The notes under the pieces are model-generated. The model saw only the letters and a program-made list of their open reading frames with translations, had not been told where the DNA came from and did not search any database. A stretch of DNA of 64,000 nt from Aquatica leii (Eukaryota; Arthropoda; Insecta; Coleoptera; Lampyridae), in NCBI GenBank assembly GCA_035610365.1, contig CM069432.1:230476532-230540531 (forward strand), given 5' to 3'. Position 1 is the first letter of the stretch, and each line of letters opens with the position of its first letter. Shown here piece by piece: positions 45,505 to 57,840 of the stretch. A program made the translations under genes and the position numbers.

Positions 45505-48500
45505 GTGAGTGAGTTGAGAATATTGTTTTGGAACGTAGCAGGAATAAAAAACAAGGAACATGATTTCTGGAAGTACATCAAGGAACAGGATGTAGTGGGA
45601 TTACAGGAAACATGGATGGAAGAAAAAGAATGGGAGTGGTGGGAAAAAGAGTTGCCAGAGGAATTTGAGTGGGTGGTGCAACATGCAGAAAGAGAAAAGT
45701 AAAAAGGGAGAGCAAAGGGGGATAATAACGGGAATAAGAAAAAATGGTTGAACCAGGAAAAGAAGGAGAAAGTGCAACAGAGAAGAGGAGTTGTAGAAAG
45801 GAGCATGCAGTGGGGAAAAACAAAAATAAAAGTAGTGACGGTTTATAGCAGTAGAATGAAAGAGACAAGGAAAAACATAGAAGAGATGATAGAAGAGAGG
45901 GAAGAGGGATTGATAATAGTAGGAGGGGACTTCAACGCAAGAATAGGGGAAGAGGGGGGAATACAAGAAAGAAAAGGGACGGGAAAGAGACAAACAAAAG
46001 ACAAGGTGATAAATAAAGAAGGAGAGGAACTGCTGGAATTGTGCAACGAAAAAGAGTGGGAAATAATGAACGGGAACAGAAAAGAAGATGGAAAGGGGGA
46101 ATTTACGTACATAGGAGGAAGGGGAGAATCAATAATAGATTTTGTAATGACAAATGAAGAGACCGCAGAAAAGGTAAAGACATTTAAGGTGGGACAAGGG
46201 TAGAGTCAGATCATCAACCACTGGAATTGACAATGGAAGGAAGGGAAAGAGAAGAGAGAGAGGAAGAGGAGAAGTACATAACTAAAAAAAAGTGGACAGA
46301 AGAGAGTATAAAAAGATATAAAGAGAGAATAGGGAAAACGGTATGGATAGGGAAGGAATTACAAGAAAGTGTAGAGGAAATGAGAGAGATGATGGAGAAA
46401 GCAACAGAGAGAGTAAGATTTAGAAAATGGAAGCGGGAGAAAACTGGATGGTAGAAATGGTGGGATAAGGAATGCAAGGAAGCAAAGAAAAATGCAAGAA
46501 GAGCATTAAGACAGTGGAAAAAAGGGAAGAAAGAAAAAAAAGAATACAAAGAAGCAGTAAAAATATACAAAAAAACATGCGACAGAAAGAAGGAGGAAAA
46601 CAAAAAGAAACAAGAGGAGCAGATTAAAGGAATAAAAACGGAAGAAGATGTATGGAAGTACCTAAAGAAGCAGAGGAAAAAAACAGGACGACAAAGGGAA
46701 TAAAAATTAAAGAATGGGAGATATATTTTCGGAACCTGTTGGGAGGGGAAGAACAAAAGCAGGAAAAAGAAAAAAGGAAAGACGCGGTAGTAAGTCAAGA
46801 AGAAGGAGATAAGGATAGAATAAGGGAGGAAGAAGTAATAGAGGCGATAAAAAATATAAAAAAAGGAAAGGCGACAGGAGAAGATGGGATACAAGGAGAA
46901 GAGTGGATATACGGGGGAGAAAATGTAGCAAAAAGGATGACGGAAATAATAAACAAAATATGGAAAGGGGAAGGATTCCCAGAGAGATGGAGAGAGGGAA
47001 TAATATGCCCAATACATAAAAAGGGGGAAAAAAATAAAGTCGAGAATTATAGAGGGTAACATTATTGAGCTCGGCATACAAATTGTACGCGACAATACTG
47101 CAAGAAAGATTACAGAAGGAAATAGAGGAAAGAAGTTTGGTACCAGACGGACAAGCGGGATTCAGAAAAGGAAGAAGGGCGATAGACAACATATATATAA
47201 TGAAACACTTAGCAAATAAAGAACTAGAAAAAAAAGAGGGAAAATGGTAGCACTATTCGTAGACCTAAAAACTGCTTTTGACAAAGTGAATAGGGAAAAG
47301 CTGTGGGAATATATGAAAAGAAAAAAAATCAATGAAAGATTAATACAAAGAATAGAGGAAATATACGAAGAAACGTGAAGCAGGGTTAAATGGGAAAGAG
47401 AGTGAGAAATTCATAACAAAGAGAGGGTTGAGGCAGGGATGTCCACTGAGCCCAAGCCTGTTCTCGGTATATACGGAGGATCTGGAAGAGACAACGAGAG
47501 GACAACAGACAGGAGGGATAGTGGTAGGGAAAGCTAAGGTATGGTCGTTGGCGTATGCGGATGACATAGTGCTGGTGGCTAAGGAGGAAAAGGAAATGAA
47601 AGAGATGATGAAAACGCTAGAGAAATATATGAAAAAAAAAGAAATGAAAGTAAACACGGAGAAAACAAAGATAATGATATTTACAAAAGGAGGGGGGATG
47701 GAGTGATGAGAAAGTGCAACAAGTGAAGGAATTTACATACCTGGGCTACACGATGAAACATAATAATAAAGAGGGAGAACACATAAAGGAAAGGGTGAAG
47801 AAAGGAAACAGGCTAATAGGACAAGTCCGGGGTGTGGGGGAAAGAGTATTCAAGATGGATATAAAAAAAAGAAAATTGCTGTTCGAAAAATTAATAAAGG
47901 GGGTGGTAATGTATGGAGCGGAAATATGGGGCTGGAAGGAGTGGAGGGAGGTAGAGGGGCTACAGGAAAAATACTGGAGATGGGTGTTAGGATTGGACAG
48001 GGATACACTGGGGTATATTGTGATAGAGGATGTACAGATAGAAAAAATAAGGACAGAGACAGGAAAAAGAGCAATAAAATACGAGGAAGAAATGAGGGAA
48101 AGAACAGATTGCAAAATTCTGCAAGAATGTTGGAAAGAGATAAAGGGAGGGAAAGTGAAGTACGGGCAGGAGGGCAGAGAAGAGTATTACAAAAGAAACG
48201 GGTACGCGAGTGAAGAAGTGGAGAGATTAAGAGAAGAGGGGGTAGGGACAAGAGAAGAAATAATAAGGAGAGATAGAGACATCGAAAAACAAGAAAGAAG
48301 GACAAAGATAAAAGAGACCAGATATAATAGGAATTATAAAGATATCAAGGGTGAAGGGGTGCCGGAATATTTAAAAGACAGTGAGATTAAAAGCAACAAA
48401 AGGAAAAAAATTGTGGCAAGGTTCAGATGTGGCAACGAGGAGTTAGGGAACAAATATTGGAAAGAAGAACCAGAAAAGTTGTGCAGGCAATGTGGAGAAG

Positions 48501-48655
48501 AAACGGAAGACCTTAACCACATGAGAAAGAGATGCAGGGAACTAAGAGAAGAGGTGATGAAAATAGTGGATATCTTAGATGAAAACGGAAAAGAAGCGGA
48601 ATGGATGGAGGAAGTATGGAGCAGGAGGAAAAAGTTAAGGGGGGAGAAGGGATAA
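45505..48655 (+). pseudogene. LINE-C ORF2, endonuclease plus reverse transcriptase (multiple small breaks)
   Basis: Endonuclease: LRILFWNVAGIKNKEHDFW, VVGLQETWMEE (45505-45702), in-frame TAA at 45700, then VTVYSSR, VGGDFNARIG and, after a shift at 46203, ESDHQPLEL. RT: GKATGEDGI and WREGIICPIHKKG (46652-47059), shift of one base at 47057, SSAYKLYATILQERLQ, QAGFRKGRRAIDNIY, shift at 47247, ALFVDLKTAFDKVN, stop near 47377, LRQGCPLSPSLFSVYTEDLE, SLAYADDIVLVA. Frame 47714-48655 has FTYLGYTM, MYGAEIWGWKEW, a basic linker and a C-terminal CRQCGEETEDLNHMRKRC zinc-knuckle-like motif. Catalytic words survive, but the breaks prevent a full protein. Confidence 0.85.
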
Positions 48656-48736
48656 GAAAATGTAGTATATATGTATAGACAACACGACCAAATTTGTAAG
48701 CCAAATGGCAATGAATAAAGTTAAACTTATATATAT

Positions 48737-48759
48737 AATAAATTTAAAAAAAATTCGAA
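48737..48759. repeat. Right target-site duplication of LINE-C
   Basis: Partner of 44134-44156, 22 of 23 bases identical; it follows directly after the TA-rich tail. Confidence 0.85.
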
Positions 48760-48839
48760 TAAATTATGCGATTAATATTATTAACGTAATACTTTATATG
48801 TTAATGTGGCGGTAAATATAATAATTATTGTAAAAAACT

Positions 48840-50040
48840 ATAAGTTTTCTCAACAAATTCAATTGTGTTTCATTGTAATTAATTAGGACCGAGTTCCTCT
48901 AGTCAATACCAGCATCATCACCTTGAATTATAGAAACTAATTTAACATTGTATGTATATATAACAATAAACTTATAATAACCAAAATCTAACTAATAATA
49001 AGTTTGTTAAAATATCAATGACATAACAAATCTCACAAATTTAAAGAGACTATATAAAATAAAAAATAAAATTCAAAAGAAAAAAAATTAAAGCTATAGA
49101 AATTATATAAACTATAAAAGAAGATAAATAATTTAATTTTGACTGAAAGAATTTAAATTTAAAAGTTAATTTATCATAATGTTTCTAACGAAATTAAGTG
49201 AAAAACCTTTATTAAAAACATGTAGAATTTTCATATTAAAGTCTAAAGAATGATGACTAGTGAAAATATAATTTGCAAAAGCAGAAATGGTATCAGAAAT
49301 ACCTGTGTTTAAATAACATTTTATAAAATGTAAATGTTTACGTAGTCTATTTTTGAATCTTTTACTTGTTTTTCCAACATACAAAGAATTACAAAAAAAT
49401 TTAAATTTTTGCACTCCAGATTTATGTATGTAAGTCAGAGGTTGGATCTCTATTATTAACTCAGTGGATATACATAATTAAATTTTTGAATAAATTAAGA
49501 CCTTTTTTTATTTAGAATTTTATATTCTTTTGTAAAAATGGAATAAGAAAGAAGTATAGAAAAAGGTTTATAAAAGTATGTTCTATATAGGCAGCAATTT
49601 TATGAGAAAATGAATAATTCGAATTAAACGGAATAATGCAATACGCGTAGCAAGTTTTGCAATAAATATTAAAGCTAAATTAAACACGTAAAATTTTGAG
49701 GTTTGAATATAAAAGAAAATTGTCGATTTAATTAAATTTCTGGGTGTAGAGAATTAAACGTTGAAACTCTTCAATTTTTTAATAATTCTATTAAAATGAA
49801 CTAGACAACCATCTAATAGCATCTATACCAATTTGGTTTAATGTAGATTTATTTGAAAAAAAAATTATTTTTTACGTAATTCATAAAAATTCTAGCAGCT
49901 AATGGTGAAATGTTTGATAACATTGCTAAACCAGATACTTGTAAATAATCTTGATTATTGAATTTGAAATAATTTTAAAAGTCAACAAAGATCTAAAATT
50001 TGTTACATGTAAATTTTGAGGAAAATTTTTATTAGTTTCT
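48840..50040 (-). pseudogene. Penelope-like element remnant (PLE-3)
   Basis: Read right to left. Near 49965-49850, with one shift, are KFNNQDYLQVS and LAMLSNISPLAARIFMNYVK (RT block B' region). Near 49680-49590, CIIPFNSNYSFSHKIAAYIE (the connector seen after RT in PLEs). Frame 49414-49166 is the GIY-YIG core: SLYVGKTSKRFKNRLRKHL. Near 48925-48885, AGGTGATGATGCTGG resembles a decayed hammerhead core. YVDD and most of the RT are gone. Closely related to PLE-4 at 55 kb, which lies in the opposite orientation. Confidence 0.7.
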
Positions 50041-51023
50041 ATTTTAAAATTATTATTTATTTGACCCTGAGATATTTCACGTATTTAGCGGTCGGAGAGC
50101 GGTGAACATTTTGAGGAGACGAGTGTGACTTTTTCAATAAAAAATACCTGGATATTTTCTTCAGCAGATTTTGGTTTAGGGTCGCTATTTTCGAGTTCTT
50201 CGAGATCTTGTTCTAGAAACGTAATTTAAGTGTAACTGATAGTTTTTTTTTAATTTAGTCTACACGCGACTTCTTCAGATGTTTATCTAGGATTTAATTT
50301 ATTTACAGTTTATTGAGAGTTACTTTTTGTACCTTATTCTTGTAATTTATATTGATTTTTATTTTGTTCCCGCAGGAAAAACGGTTTTTTGTTTTATTAA
50401 TGCATTATTTAACAAAGTGTATAAAGAGAAACTTATAGTTTGATTATGAAAAGTCAATTTCTTTTAGGATCAAATTATGATATTTTGCTTTTGCTTGCAA
50501 AACTCAATATATGCAATTTCGCAAGTATCAGATCTTGTATTAGATAGTTACATGCAAGTCTTCGGTTTTTGTTTGCGTATATTTTTTGTCTGTGTTAGAA
50601 ACTAACCGTAACTAACTAAGGATTTTTTTTTTTAAATTAACATTATGAATCGAGTATACTTTTCGTCACTTAAATGTGTACTTACCAAATAAGCTAATGT
50701 GTGCAACGATAGGGAAATACGCACTGTCAGCCACTCGAACGGGAAAATGAAACAAATTCGACTGAGTGACAATTTATTTTATTTTTGAATATAATAAAAG
50801 AAAGAAATAAAAATGAAAAAGTCTAAAAGAAAACTATTTATATTTTAATATATTTAGCCACGCCATCAGCCGGACGGATTTACGTTGTATCCGGGTCTCT
50901 GAAACAATTAAACAAAATCTCAGGCGGTGAGCCACGCGAAAAGAAATACTAAAGGAGAAAAATGGCACACTCAGCGCATTATGACAATTAATTGACAATT
51001 TGGTTGGTACACGGTTCAGACCG
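50041..51023. other. No recognisable gene; possible LTR-like DNA
   Basis: Mixed AT-rich DNA with a GC-richer patch at 50860-50960. It lies downstream (minus strand) of a Gypsy pol fragment, so it might include LTR remains, but I could not pair two LTRs. Confidence 0.35.
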
Positions 51024-51174
51024 ATTTATTGTTGATAACACAATGCACAACAATTATATGGTGGCGCTAAACCCAGATTAATTAGTTGATCACACAAAGC
51101 ACAACTAATTATATAATATGGCGCTAAACTCAGATTAATTAGTTGATCACACAAAGCACAACTAATTATATAAA
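51024..51174. repeat. 57-bp tandem repeat with hairpin units, about 2.7 copies
   Basis: Units start ggcgctaaac at 51063 and 51120, with a partial diverged copy from 51024. Each contains a hairpin: the two full copies have AATTAGTTG / CAACTAATT, the first has ATTGTTG / CAACAAT, with a loop like ATCACACAAAGCA. The stem changes on both sides between copies. Confidence 0.75.
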
Positions 51175-52203
51175 TAAGGTTGTCTGTCATATCAATTTAC
51201 CCAAGTATTAATTTCATGCGACTCACCCCTTTCTGTATAAATTCTGTTTCTTTTTTTCGCACTAAAACAAATCTAATCACACTAAGAACTAACTTAAGCA
51301 CGCAGAGTGACGCTGCTTTTACAGTCGGCTTTGCGTCTCTCCGTCTCACCACTTAAGGCAAGGGGATCCCCAACTACACTCGCTAAACGTCACCTCGTGA
51401 CGTATAATACTTCCCCTATTTAAAACTTTAAGGGTCTCTCCTCTCTCTCTAACAGTATACGTTTTTATTTTATTTTATTATATTATTTTTTTTTTTTTAA
51501 CTTAAAATATTATTTACCTAACATCTGTGAAACGTTCGAGAAATTATTCTCAAGTATGAGAATTTTCGCGAGGTTTTTGTACATTTCCAGAACGTTTACT
51601 GAAAGATATGGAAAATTCTCGAACTAAGTGATTAACGCGTGTGTTCAAAATACATATACGGAGTATTATCTTGTACGTGACTTTAATGTAAACAAGTGTA
51701 AGTGTTTAGATAAATAGAAGTTATCCGCGGACTTTACCGTCGCGTCGTGTAAGCGATAGTGCTATACATAAATTAGTGTAAGTGTTTTTATTAAATATCT
51801 TTAGATTTAATGAGTTCGATTAGTTATAAACGTGTACATATTTTTAGTATAAATAAATTAATTAGTAACAATAATCGTTACATCTGTTTTGTTGTTTTTC
51901 GTTCGTTGTTTTTTCGTGCAGTGTGCTTAAAAGTTTATGTAAATATGGTGTTATCTGTGGTATAAAATTGTCGGCTTTAACGACTACATTATTAAATGTG
52001 CTGGTATAAATCCGGTTGTTTTACCGTTTGCCGTGTTCGTTGAAAAACAAATAACTGGAAGTTTTTCGAACCATAAATTGTGTTAGTTATCTACTAATAA
52101 AGTTAACCATGATTTTAAATCGCCGTTTTTGACATACTTACTGCATAATGTTGCTAATAAATGGTACACTATTGTCGCAAATAGTTTGACAAGTTAGTCA
52201 AAA
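51175..52203. other. No recognisable gene
   Basis: It contains a CT-rich run (tctctcctctctctct near 51433-51450) and several frames without motifs. This is the expected place for the rest of the Gypsy integrase and LTR, but none is recognisable. Confidence 0.4.
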
Positions 52204-52950
52204 TTAAAAAAAAATGTTTATTAGGGTAATGGTAAATTTTTCAGCTGCACCACAGTTAAGACATTTTGAAGATGTATTTTCTATTATAAAAATCCATTTA
52301 TACCTGTGGCTTTCTGGAAGTGTTCCAAATAGATCTATTTTTAGTAATTCAAATCTTTGAGCGTACACTGGCGTTTGTAGTAAGTCAGCAGGTTTCTGAT
52401 TTACCGCTTTGTATCTTTGACATTCAACGCACGTCTTGACGTATTCAGTCACATATGTTCAATAATAACGTAGTGCTATTCTTTGAATAGTACGTTCGGC
52501 ACCATAGTGTTCCGCTGATGGAACATCGTGGTATTCCGTTGGAATGTCTTTTTTTCCATTACTCGGCACAACTACCTACGAATATTCAGAATCACTTTCC
52601 GGAGCATCGTGATGTATAATGTCCAAAAAAACAAGATAAGCTTTGTCTGTCCATTTACCGATGGCACCAGATTCAGTTTCTTTGTAAGTTCCAGGTCTTT
52701 TAGTTGTTGTGTTTGCATATCTGCCACAGAGCAACTTGGCATATTCATTGAAATTAGACACTTATCAATTTCTTTGTATGTTGGTTTAGACAACGTATCT
52801 GCATCAACATTCTTTTTCCCTGGTAAATATTCAATATTAACATCATAGTTTTGTACTAGTAGTGCTCATTTAGCGACTCTACCATTTGTGGATTTTTAAC
52901 CAAATCACCATTTTAATGCCTAATGGTCTGTGGTTAAATTTTTTTCTAGC
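52204..52950 (-). pseudogene. Ty3/Gypsy pol fragment: RNase H end, connector and integrase start
   Basis: Reading leftward from 52950: LEKNLTTDH and ALKW with stops (RNase H C-terminal region), ALLVQNYDVNIEYLPGKKNV and DADTLSKPTYKEI (the usual RNase H end), a diverged connector, a frameshift, and frame 52452-52204 with YVKTCVECQRYKAVNQKPA (C-x2-C half of the integrase zinc finger) followed by FELLKIDLFGTLPES, the first catalytic Asp of integrase. Protease, RT and most of the integrase core are absent, as are recognisable LTRs. An old retroelement scrap of about 0.75 kb. Confidence 0.75.
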
Positions 52951-53394
52951 ACATATGTATTTTAAAAGAATATATTATTGTTTTATAATTTAATATAATC
53001 ATATAATAAAACAATGTCAAATAATTAAATGAAATTTTTTAAGCTTAAGAAACGTTTAATAAAAATTCATAGTGACAAAAAAAAATAAAGATTTAACTTT
53101 AACTTCTTAAATTACATAAACTTAATATTCTTATTGTATTTTTCCAAATTCACGCTTTCTGAACTTGTTCCTTAACTACAGATCGCCGAAACAAACAAAG
53201 TCTTTTGAAAAATTAGTTTATAATCAAAATTGCTTGATTGCCTCGTGTTTGTGTACATCTTTATATACTGTTTTACTGAAAAAATTGTCGTTATTCAATT
53301 AGTCGTCAGTAGTAGCAGTAGTAGCTAGTGTATTCATAAACATTTTTTTGGTATAACCTTTGTAAGCTTCAGCTGTTTTTTACCGACATGGAAT

Positions 53395-54080
53395 TTAAAT
53401 CAAAGAAAACCGTTCATTCCAAAGGCAGGTAGATCATATGGATTTGTTAACAATGGCCTTTTAATCTTTAAATCTAAAAATAAGTTTGGTGACTGTCACG
53501 ACGACATGAACCATACCAATTTTACGCAGTGGGGGGAAAAACAATTTTTGACTCTTAATGATATTGTTGTTATGAATAATGCATCGTATCACAGTGTACA
53601 AATTAATAAACCTCTAACACAAACAAAACGTAAGGAAAACATTCGATAATGACGCCTAAATAATAAAGTAACAACAACAAATGAAATGAATAAACCAGAA
53701 GTAATACTATTAGTGAAACAATTAAATTATACGAAAACATATTATGTAGACGAACTCCTTAAAAACACGAGCATACAGTGTTACGTTTGCTATCTTACTA
53801 CTGCGCTATAAATCCAATTGAGTTGCTATAAAACAAAACATAAGATCGCTATGAATAATGTTACACACATTGGTCTGGAGATAGAAGCCTTAGTGAGAAA
53901 TACATTTCTTGAGATAACTGCATTGGACTGGGACAGACATTGTCAATATCAAAATCACATGGCGCAAGAAATGTGACAAGGTGATGGACTACTGGATGTA
54001 ACTGTAGAAAATCTGTCGGTTATGGTGAACACTGGATCATCTGACGATGAAAGCTGTAATGAAGAAAACGAAAGTGATTA
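53395..54080 (+). pseudogene. DDE transposase pseudogene (IS630/Tc1-like insect family)
   Basis: Pieces: GFVNNGLLIFKSKNKFGDCH and DDMNHTNFTQWGEKQF (53440-53540), LNDIVVMNNASYHSVQIN where relatives have MDNASYHS, so a catalytic Asp is Asn. Then LLVKQLN, YYVDELLKNTSIQ, a badly decayed stretch where the third acid should be (PIELxWxxVK), and an acidic tail TGSSDDESCNEENESD ending at 54080. The order and wording match an insect family of IS630-like transposases often annotated as uncharacterised proteins. Several stops and shifts; inactive. Confidence 0.65.
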
Positions 54081-54929
54081 AACTTATTGATTTTTGTATA
54101 ATTGTATTTTTTGATGTAAATAAGTAATTTTTAGAATTACTTTTAGAAATGTGTAATTATTATATTTTGTAATGCCGTAATCTTTTAGAAAAGTATATGT
54201 GTAATTGCAATTTATTGTAATACTATTAAAGTCATAAAGTGTTTTTCTGAAGTAACCTCAAACAACAAGGTCTAATGATTGTCTACACGGTTAACTCATG
54301 AATGATTTGAGTTTCCCTCCAAAATACTTTTTAATTTAAGTGTATTTTTAGAATTAAAGCAACACCAGACACGCCTCTCCAAGGATTTTGTTTACTTAGG
54401 TCAATTATAAATAATATTAAAAGAACATTATAAATACGCTATTATAAAGTTTTCTAAACCTGGCCTAAAAATTATTAACGTTCCTTTTCTTTGTTTGCCA
54501 ATGTTAGTTTTTTTTCATGTTCTTAGCCTTTTCATGTGTTTATGAAACGTATTTAAATTTTTTTTAAATTTTTAATTAATTTAATTGACGAGTGAAAATT
54601 TTTTAAACAGTAAGAGTAGTTTAAACAAGTTTTATGTTGAATCTAAAACATACTTAATGTAAAATAAAACAGTGTTTAGTTAATTTGTTATAAAAAAAAA
54701 GAAAAAAAAAAGAAAAAAAGTCAACAGCCCAAAATAATATTTATTTATATTTTAAGTTTAATCTTTTCAGTAATATGTGTCACAAACGCTAAAAAAGTTT
54801 TAATTCAATTGCGCGTAAAGGTTACACGCATTTAAATTATTATACATTTTCCAAATTTTAGGTCTTTGTTTACTTTTATTTTTCAAACAAATTTATTTCA
54901 AATTCAATATTCAGTATTTTTCACAAATG
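54081..54929. other. No recognisable gene
   Basis: AT-rich spacer with an A-rich patch near 54690-54720. Confidence 0.45.
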
Positions 54930-55975
54930 CAATAGAATCAAAACTTTTAACTATTAGCTGCTAAAATTTCTATGAATAATATAAGAGATATTTTTTTTCA
55001 AATAAACGAAATTACATCTTGGTATAGATATGTGATTGTGTAGTTGTTTTTAACGAAACTGTTGAAGAATTAAAGAATTTCAACGTTTTTATTAATTCCC
55101 TGTACCCAAAAATAAAACTTATTACGAGGACAAATTCATTGCACATTGAAACCTTAAAATTTCACGTGTTAAAAAAGATTTAATTTTGAGATTTATCGCA
55201 AACTTTCCCACGCCGATTGCGTTATTCCGTTTAATTCGAATTATCCATTTTTACTTGCTCTTGCATACTTTTATAGATTTCTTTCTATAACTCTTTTTTA
55301 TTTTAATTCTACAAAAAAAATTATAAATAAAATTAATGTTTTTGCTTACTAAACAATATATTTTACAAAATTTGTATAAAACATCTATTTAAAAATTTAA
55401 TTATATAGACTTCTAAAAATGCTAATGCTTTTAGATCTCTTGTTTACTATAACTGTTATTTTCAATTTTTTTAAAGATTTTTAAGAACTATAACACAGAT
55501 TTTTCAAATACCACTCCTGATTTTGCTTCTCATATATTAATTAGTTATTATTCATTTTTTTAGACTTTAATTTTAAAATTTTACATATTTGTAATAAAGT
55601 TTCTCACTAAAGAAATAAATAGAATTTTTCAAACCTATAATTCTAACAAACTTTTAAATTTAAATCATTCTATTCTCCTTAAATTAAAATTATAACATTT
55701 ATTTTTTTTTATATTTCATATAGTTTCTTTATCTTTCATTTTTTTTTCATTTGCATTATATTTTATGTTTTATATAATCGACTGATTAAATTTATCAGAC
55801 TTGTTATCTAGTTGCCATTTTCACAAACTTATTATTAGTTAGATTTTGGTTAGAATGACTACGTTTTTATATATGCAATGTTTATTAGTTTCTATATTTT
55901 TAAGTGATGATGCATTATTGTTCTGCATAAAAATAGTCGAAATGAAAATTGTTAGAAGATAATGAATAACTCTTT
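54930..55975 (+). pseudogene. Penelope-like element remnant (PLE-4)
   Basis: Plus-strand relative of PLE-3. LAAKISMNNIRDIFF near 54960-55000 and WYRYV at about 55020-55035 mark the RT active-site block, with YVDD lost. NFEIYRKLSHADCVIPFNSN and YPFLLAL (about 55185-55260) match the post-RT connector of PLE-3. The GIY-YIG region is too decayed to read. Near 55908-55945 AGTGATGATGCATTATTGTT and GTCGAAATG look like a worn hammerhead-type end. DNA similarity to PLE-3 continues (aacttattattagttagatt at about 55825). Confidence 0.55.
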
Positions 55976-57840
55976 TAGTATTATCTGGGTCAGGTCTAAC
56001 AATATTTATGTTTAGTGAATAACCTAAATAAACTGTTTGCTAATACATAAATAAACAATATAATTTATTGACTGGGAGAATAACAAATAATTTTTCTACA
56101 ATTAGTTACTATGAACTATTCCACGTGAAATTGTATTATTTTTTAATAGTAAGTTCGCTTAAATATTAAAAGTTTGGTTTAAAACTATTATAAAAATACA
56201 ACATGAAGCTTTTATAAAGTTGCATAATTAAATTTTAAGAATAAAATAGATGTAGATAAAACAAAACGTGAAATGAATATTATAAAGAAATTAGAATAAT
56301 TAATAAGATAAAAAAGCTATAACTAACATCTTTTTGTTTTAATAAAATGTTTCTTTGAGTCAGATAAATAAACGTCAAAAAGAGTTTGAGTTGTAAATAA
56401 TCATGGAGAGCAAATCGTGTCTTATTACGAACGTAAACGTTCATTAGACGTTACTATACAAAAAATTCTTGCATTTCAATTATTAAAAGCCAGAAGAATT
56501 ATTAGTAGACAGCATTTTGTTATTCACATTCAGAATAAAGACAGTTATTAAGTAGTAATTTTTAAAATTAATTATTACTTGCATTGAACATGATATTCTA
56601 ATTTTGTTTAATAAATATATACATAGCTATATTGTATACAAAAACAGTTATAAAGGAAGAACACCATTAATCTATCAATGAATGTTTGAGATTCTTTACA
56701 AAATGTATATGAGAAAGAATATCACTTGAATATGTAGATGTAATTGGAATTGCTTCGCGCGCGCAACAAAATTGTAATTAAAGTTGTTAAGGTGAGAAGA
56801 AAGCTTGCATGCAATTTTAATTTAGTGGCGTTTTATATCTTCGTGTGTAATTGTAATCAGAAGTTACGTTAAACTTTCTTTTAAAATTTGGTTTATAGTT
56901 TAATAACAAAAAGTATATGCATGTGTACATGCAATTATTAATGAACTGTTAAAGTACTTTATTATTTAAAAATTAACTTATGCTATTTACACTAAATTGT
57001 TTTTTTTTGACAAATTTTTCCTGGACGGTTTTCAATTTATTTTGTCGATTATTAATTTTATTTTTATATTTAATAGGGTTTTATAAAAAAACTTTTGATA
57101 TTTAAAACTAACGCAATTTAGCTTCTTTTGTCAAAATTTAATTTCATTATTTTTTATGTTTTTTTTAGACAGTATATATGAAATTTAGGTAGTAAAAGCT
57201 GCTTGCTGTGTTCTCCGCATGTGTAATTCATTTGTAATGCTGGCCATATAATAACAAACAAATAGAATTGTAGCTCGGTGTCAAAACTTTGATCCTTGTG
57301 AACCTCTTTCAATGGTTTTTGGTTGAAGCCAGATTAAAATTAAATACAGGTAAGACAAAACAGCAGCAGCAATAATTCAAATCAAAATTTAAAAAAAATT
57401 ATATTATAAACAAACACGTATTTTAAACCCTATAATCATAAAAATTCAAGCAAAATCTGTCAATGAGGAACTTAATTAGAACGGAAACCTGCGGATTTTT
57501 CTGGACTAGGGTGAGTATAACATGTCGATATGTATTAAAGCGAAAACTTCCATAACGCAAAAACAATGCAATTTTAAACTACAAAATATTACAAATTTAA
57601 ATCTGCAACTGTAAAATGTCAGAAAATCAGCTTACCTCTATTTACAAGAAATTTATAAATCCACTATTCTGCCGTCCTAAATAAAAACGCGGTATCGGCA
57701 TTCCACGTGAAACGAAGAATTCGCATGTTAAGGGTTTTCTTGTGTACCTTGGTGACTAATATTTTATTTATAAAATATGTGTTTTAGTATCGGTCACGTC
57801 ATCGCAAATATTTGGAAATAATAAAAAATAAATAATAGTT
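55976..57840. other. AT-rich region without recognisable gene
   Basis: No motif-bearing frame. A short cgcgcgcgc patch near 56756-56765 is isolated. Confidence 0.5.

Larger units (their letters stand above)
44157..48736 (+). mobile_element. LINE-C: full-length, purine-rich non-LTR retrotransposon with target-site duplication
   Basis: A 4,580-base plus-strand insertion between 23-base direct repeats. It has a G-rich 5' UTR of about 455 bases, ORF1, ORF2, a short 3' UTR with AATAAA near 48712-48718, and a TA-rich tail. The sense strand is dominated by A and G, so both proteins are extremely Lys/Glu-rich. The ORF2 wording (SLAYADDIVLVA; EFTYLGYTMKHNN; YRWVLGLDR-like) resembles a LINE family I associate with ants, wasps and aphids; clade name not certain. 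About ten small indels and stops break the ORFs, while the flanking duplication remains 22/23 identical. Confidence 0.85.

Noticed and set aside
45153..47192. Long minus-strand frames rich in Phe, Ser, Leu and Pro (for example 46214-47095, 293 codons)
   Set aside because: They are antisense to LINE-C; the purine-rich sense strand lacks the words that make stops on the other strand. Composition is low-complexity and no motif is present.
48885..48925. Hammerhead-like word in PLE-3
   Set aside because: Core starts with G instead of C, stem II does not pair and GAAA is not in place; treated only as a worn relic.
50640..51900. Possible LTR for the Gypsy fragment at 52.2-52.95 kb
   Set aside because: No second copy, no TG...CA ends with a duplication, and no primer-binding site could be identified.
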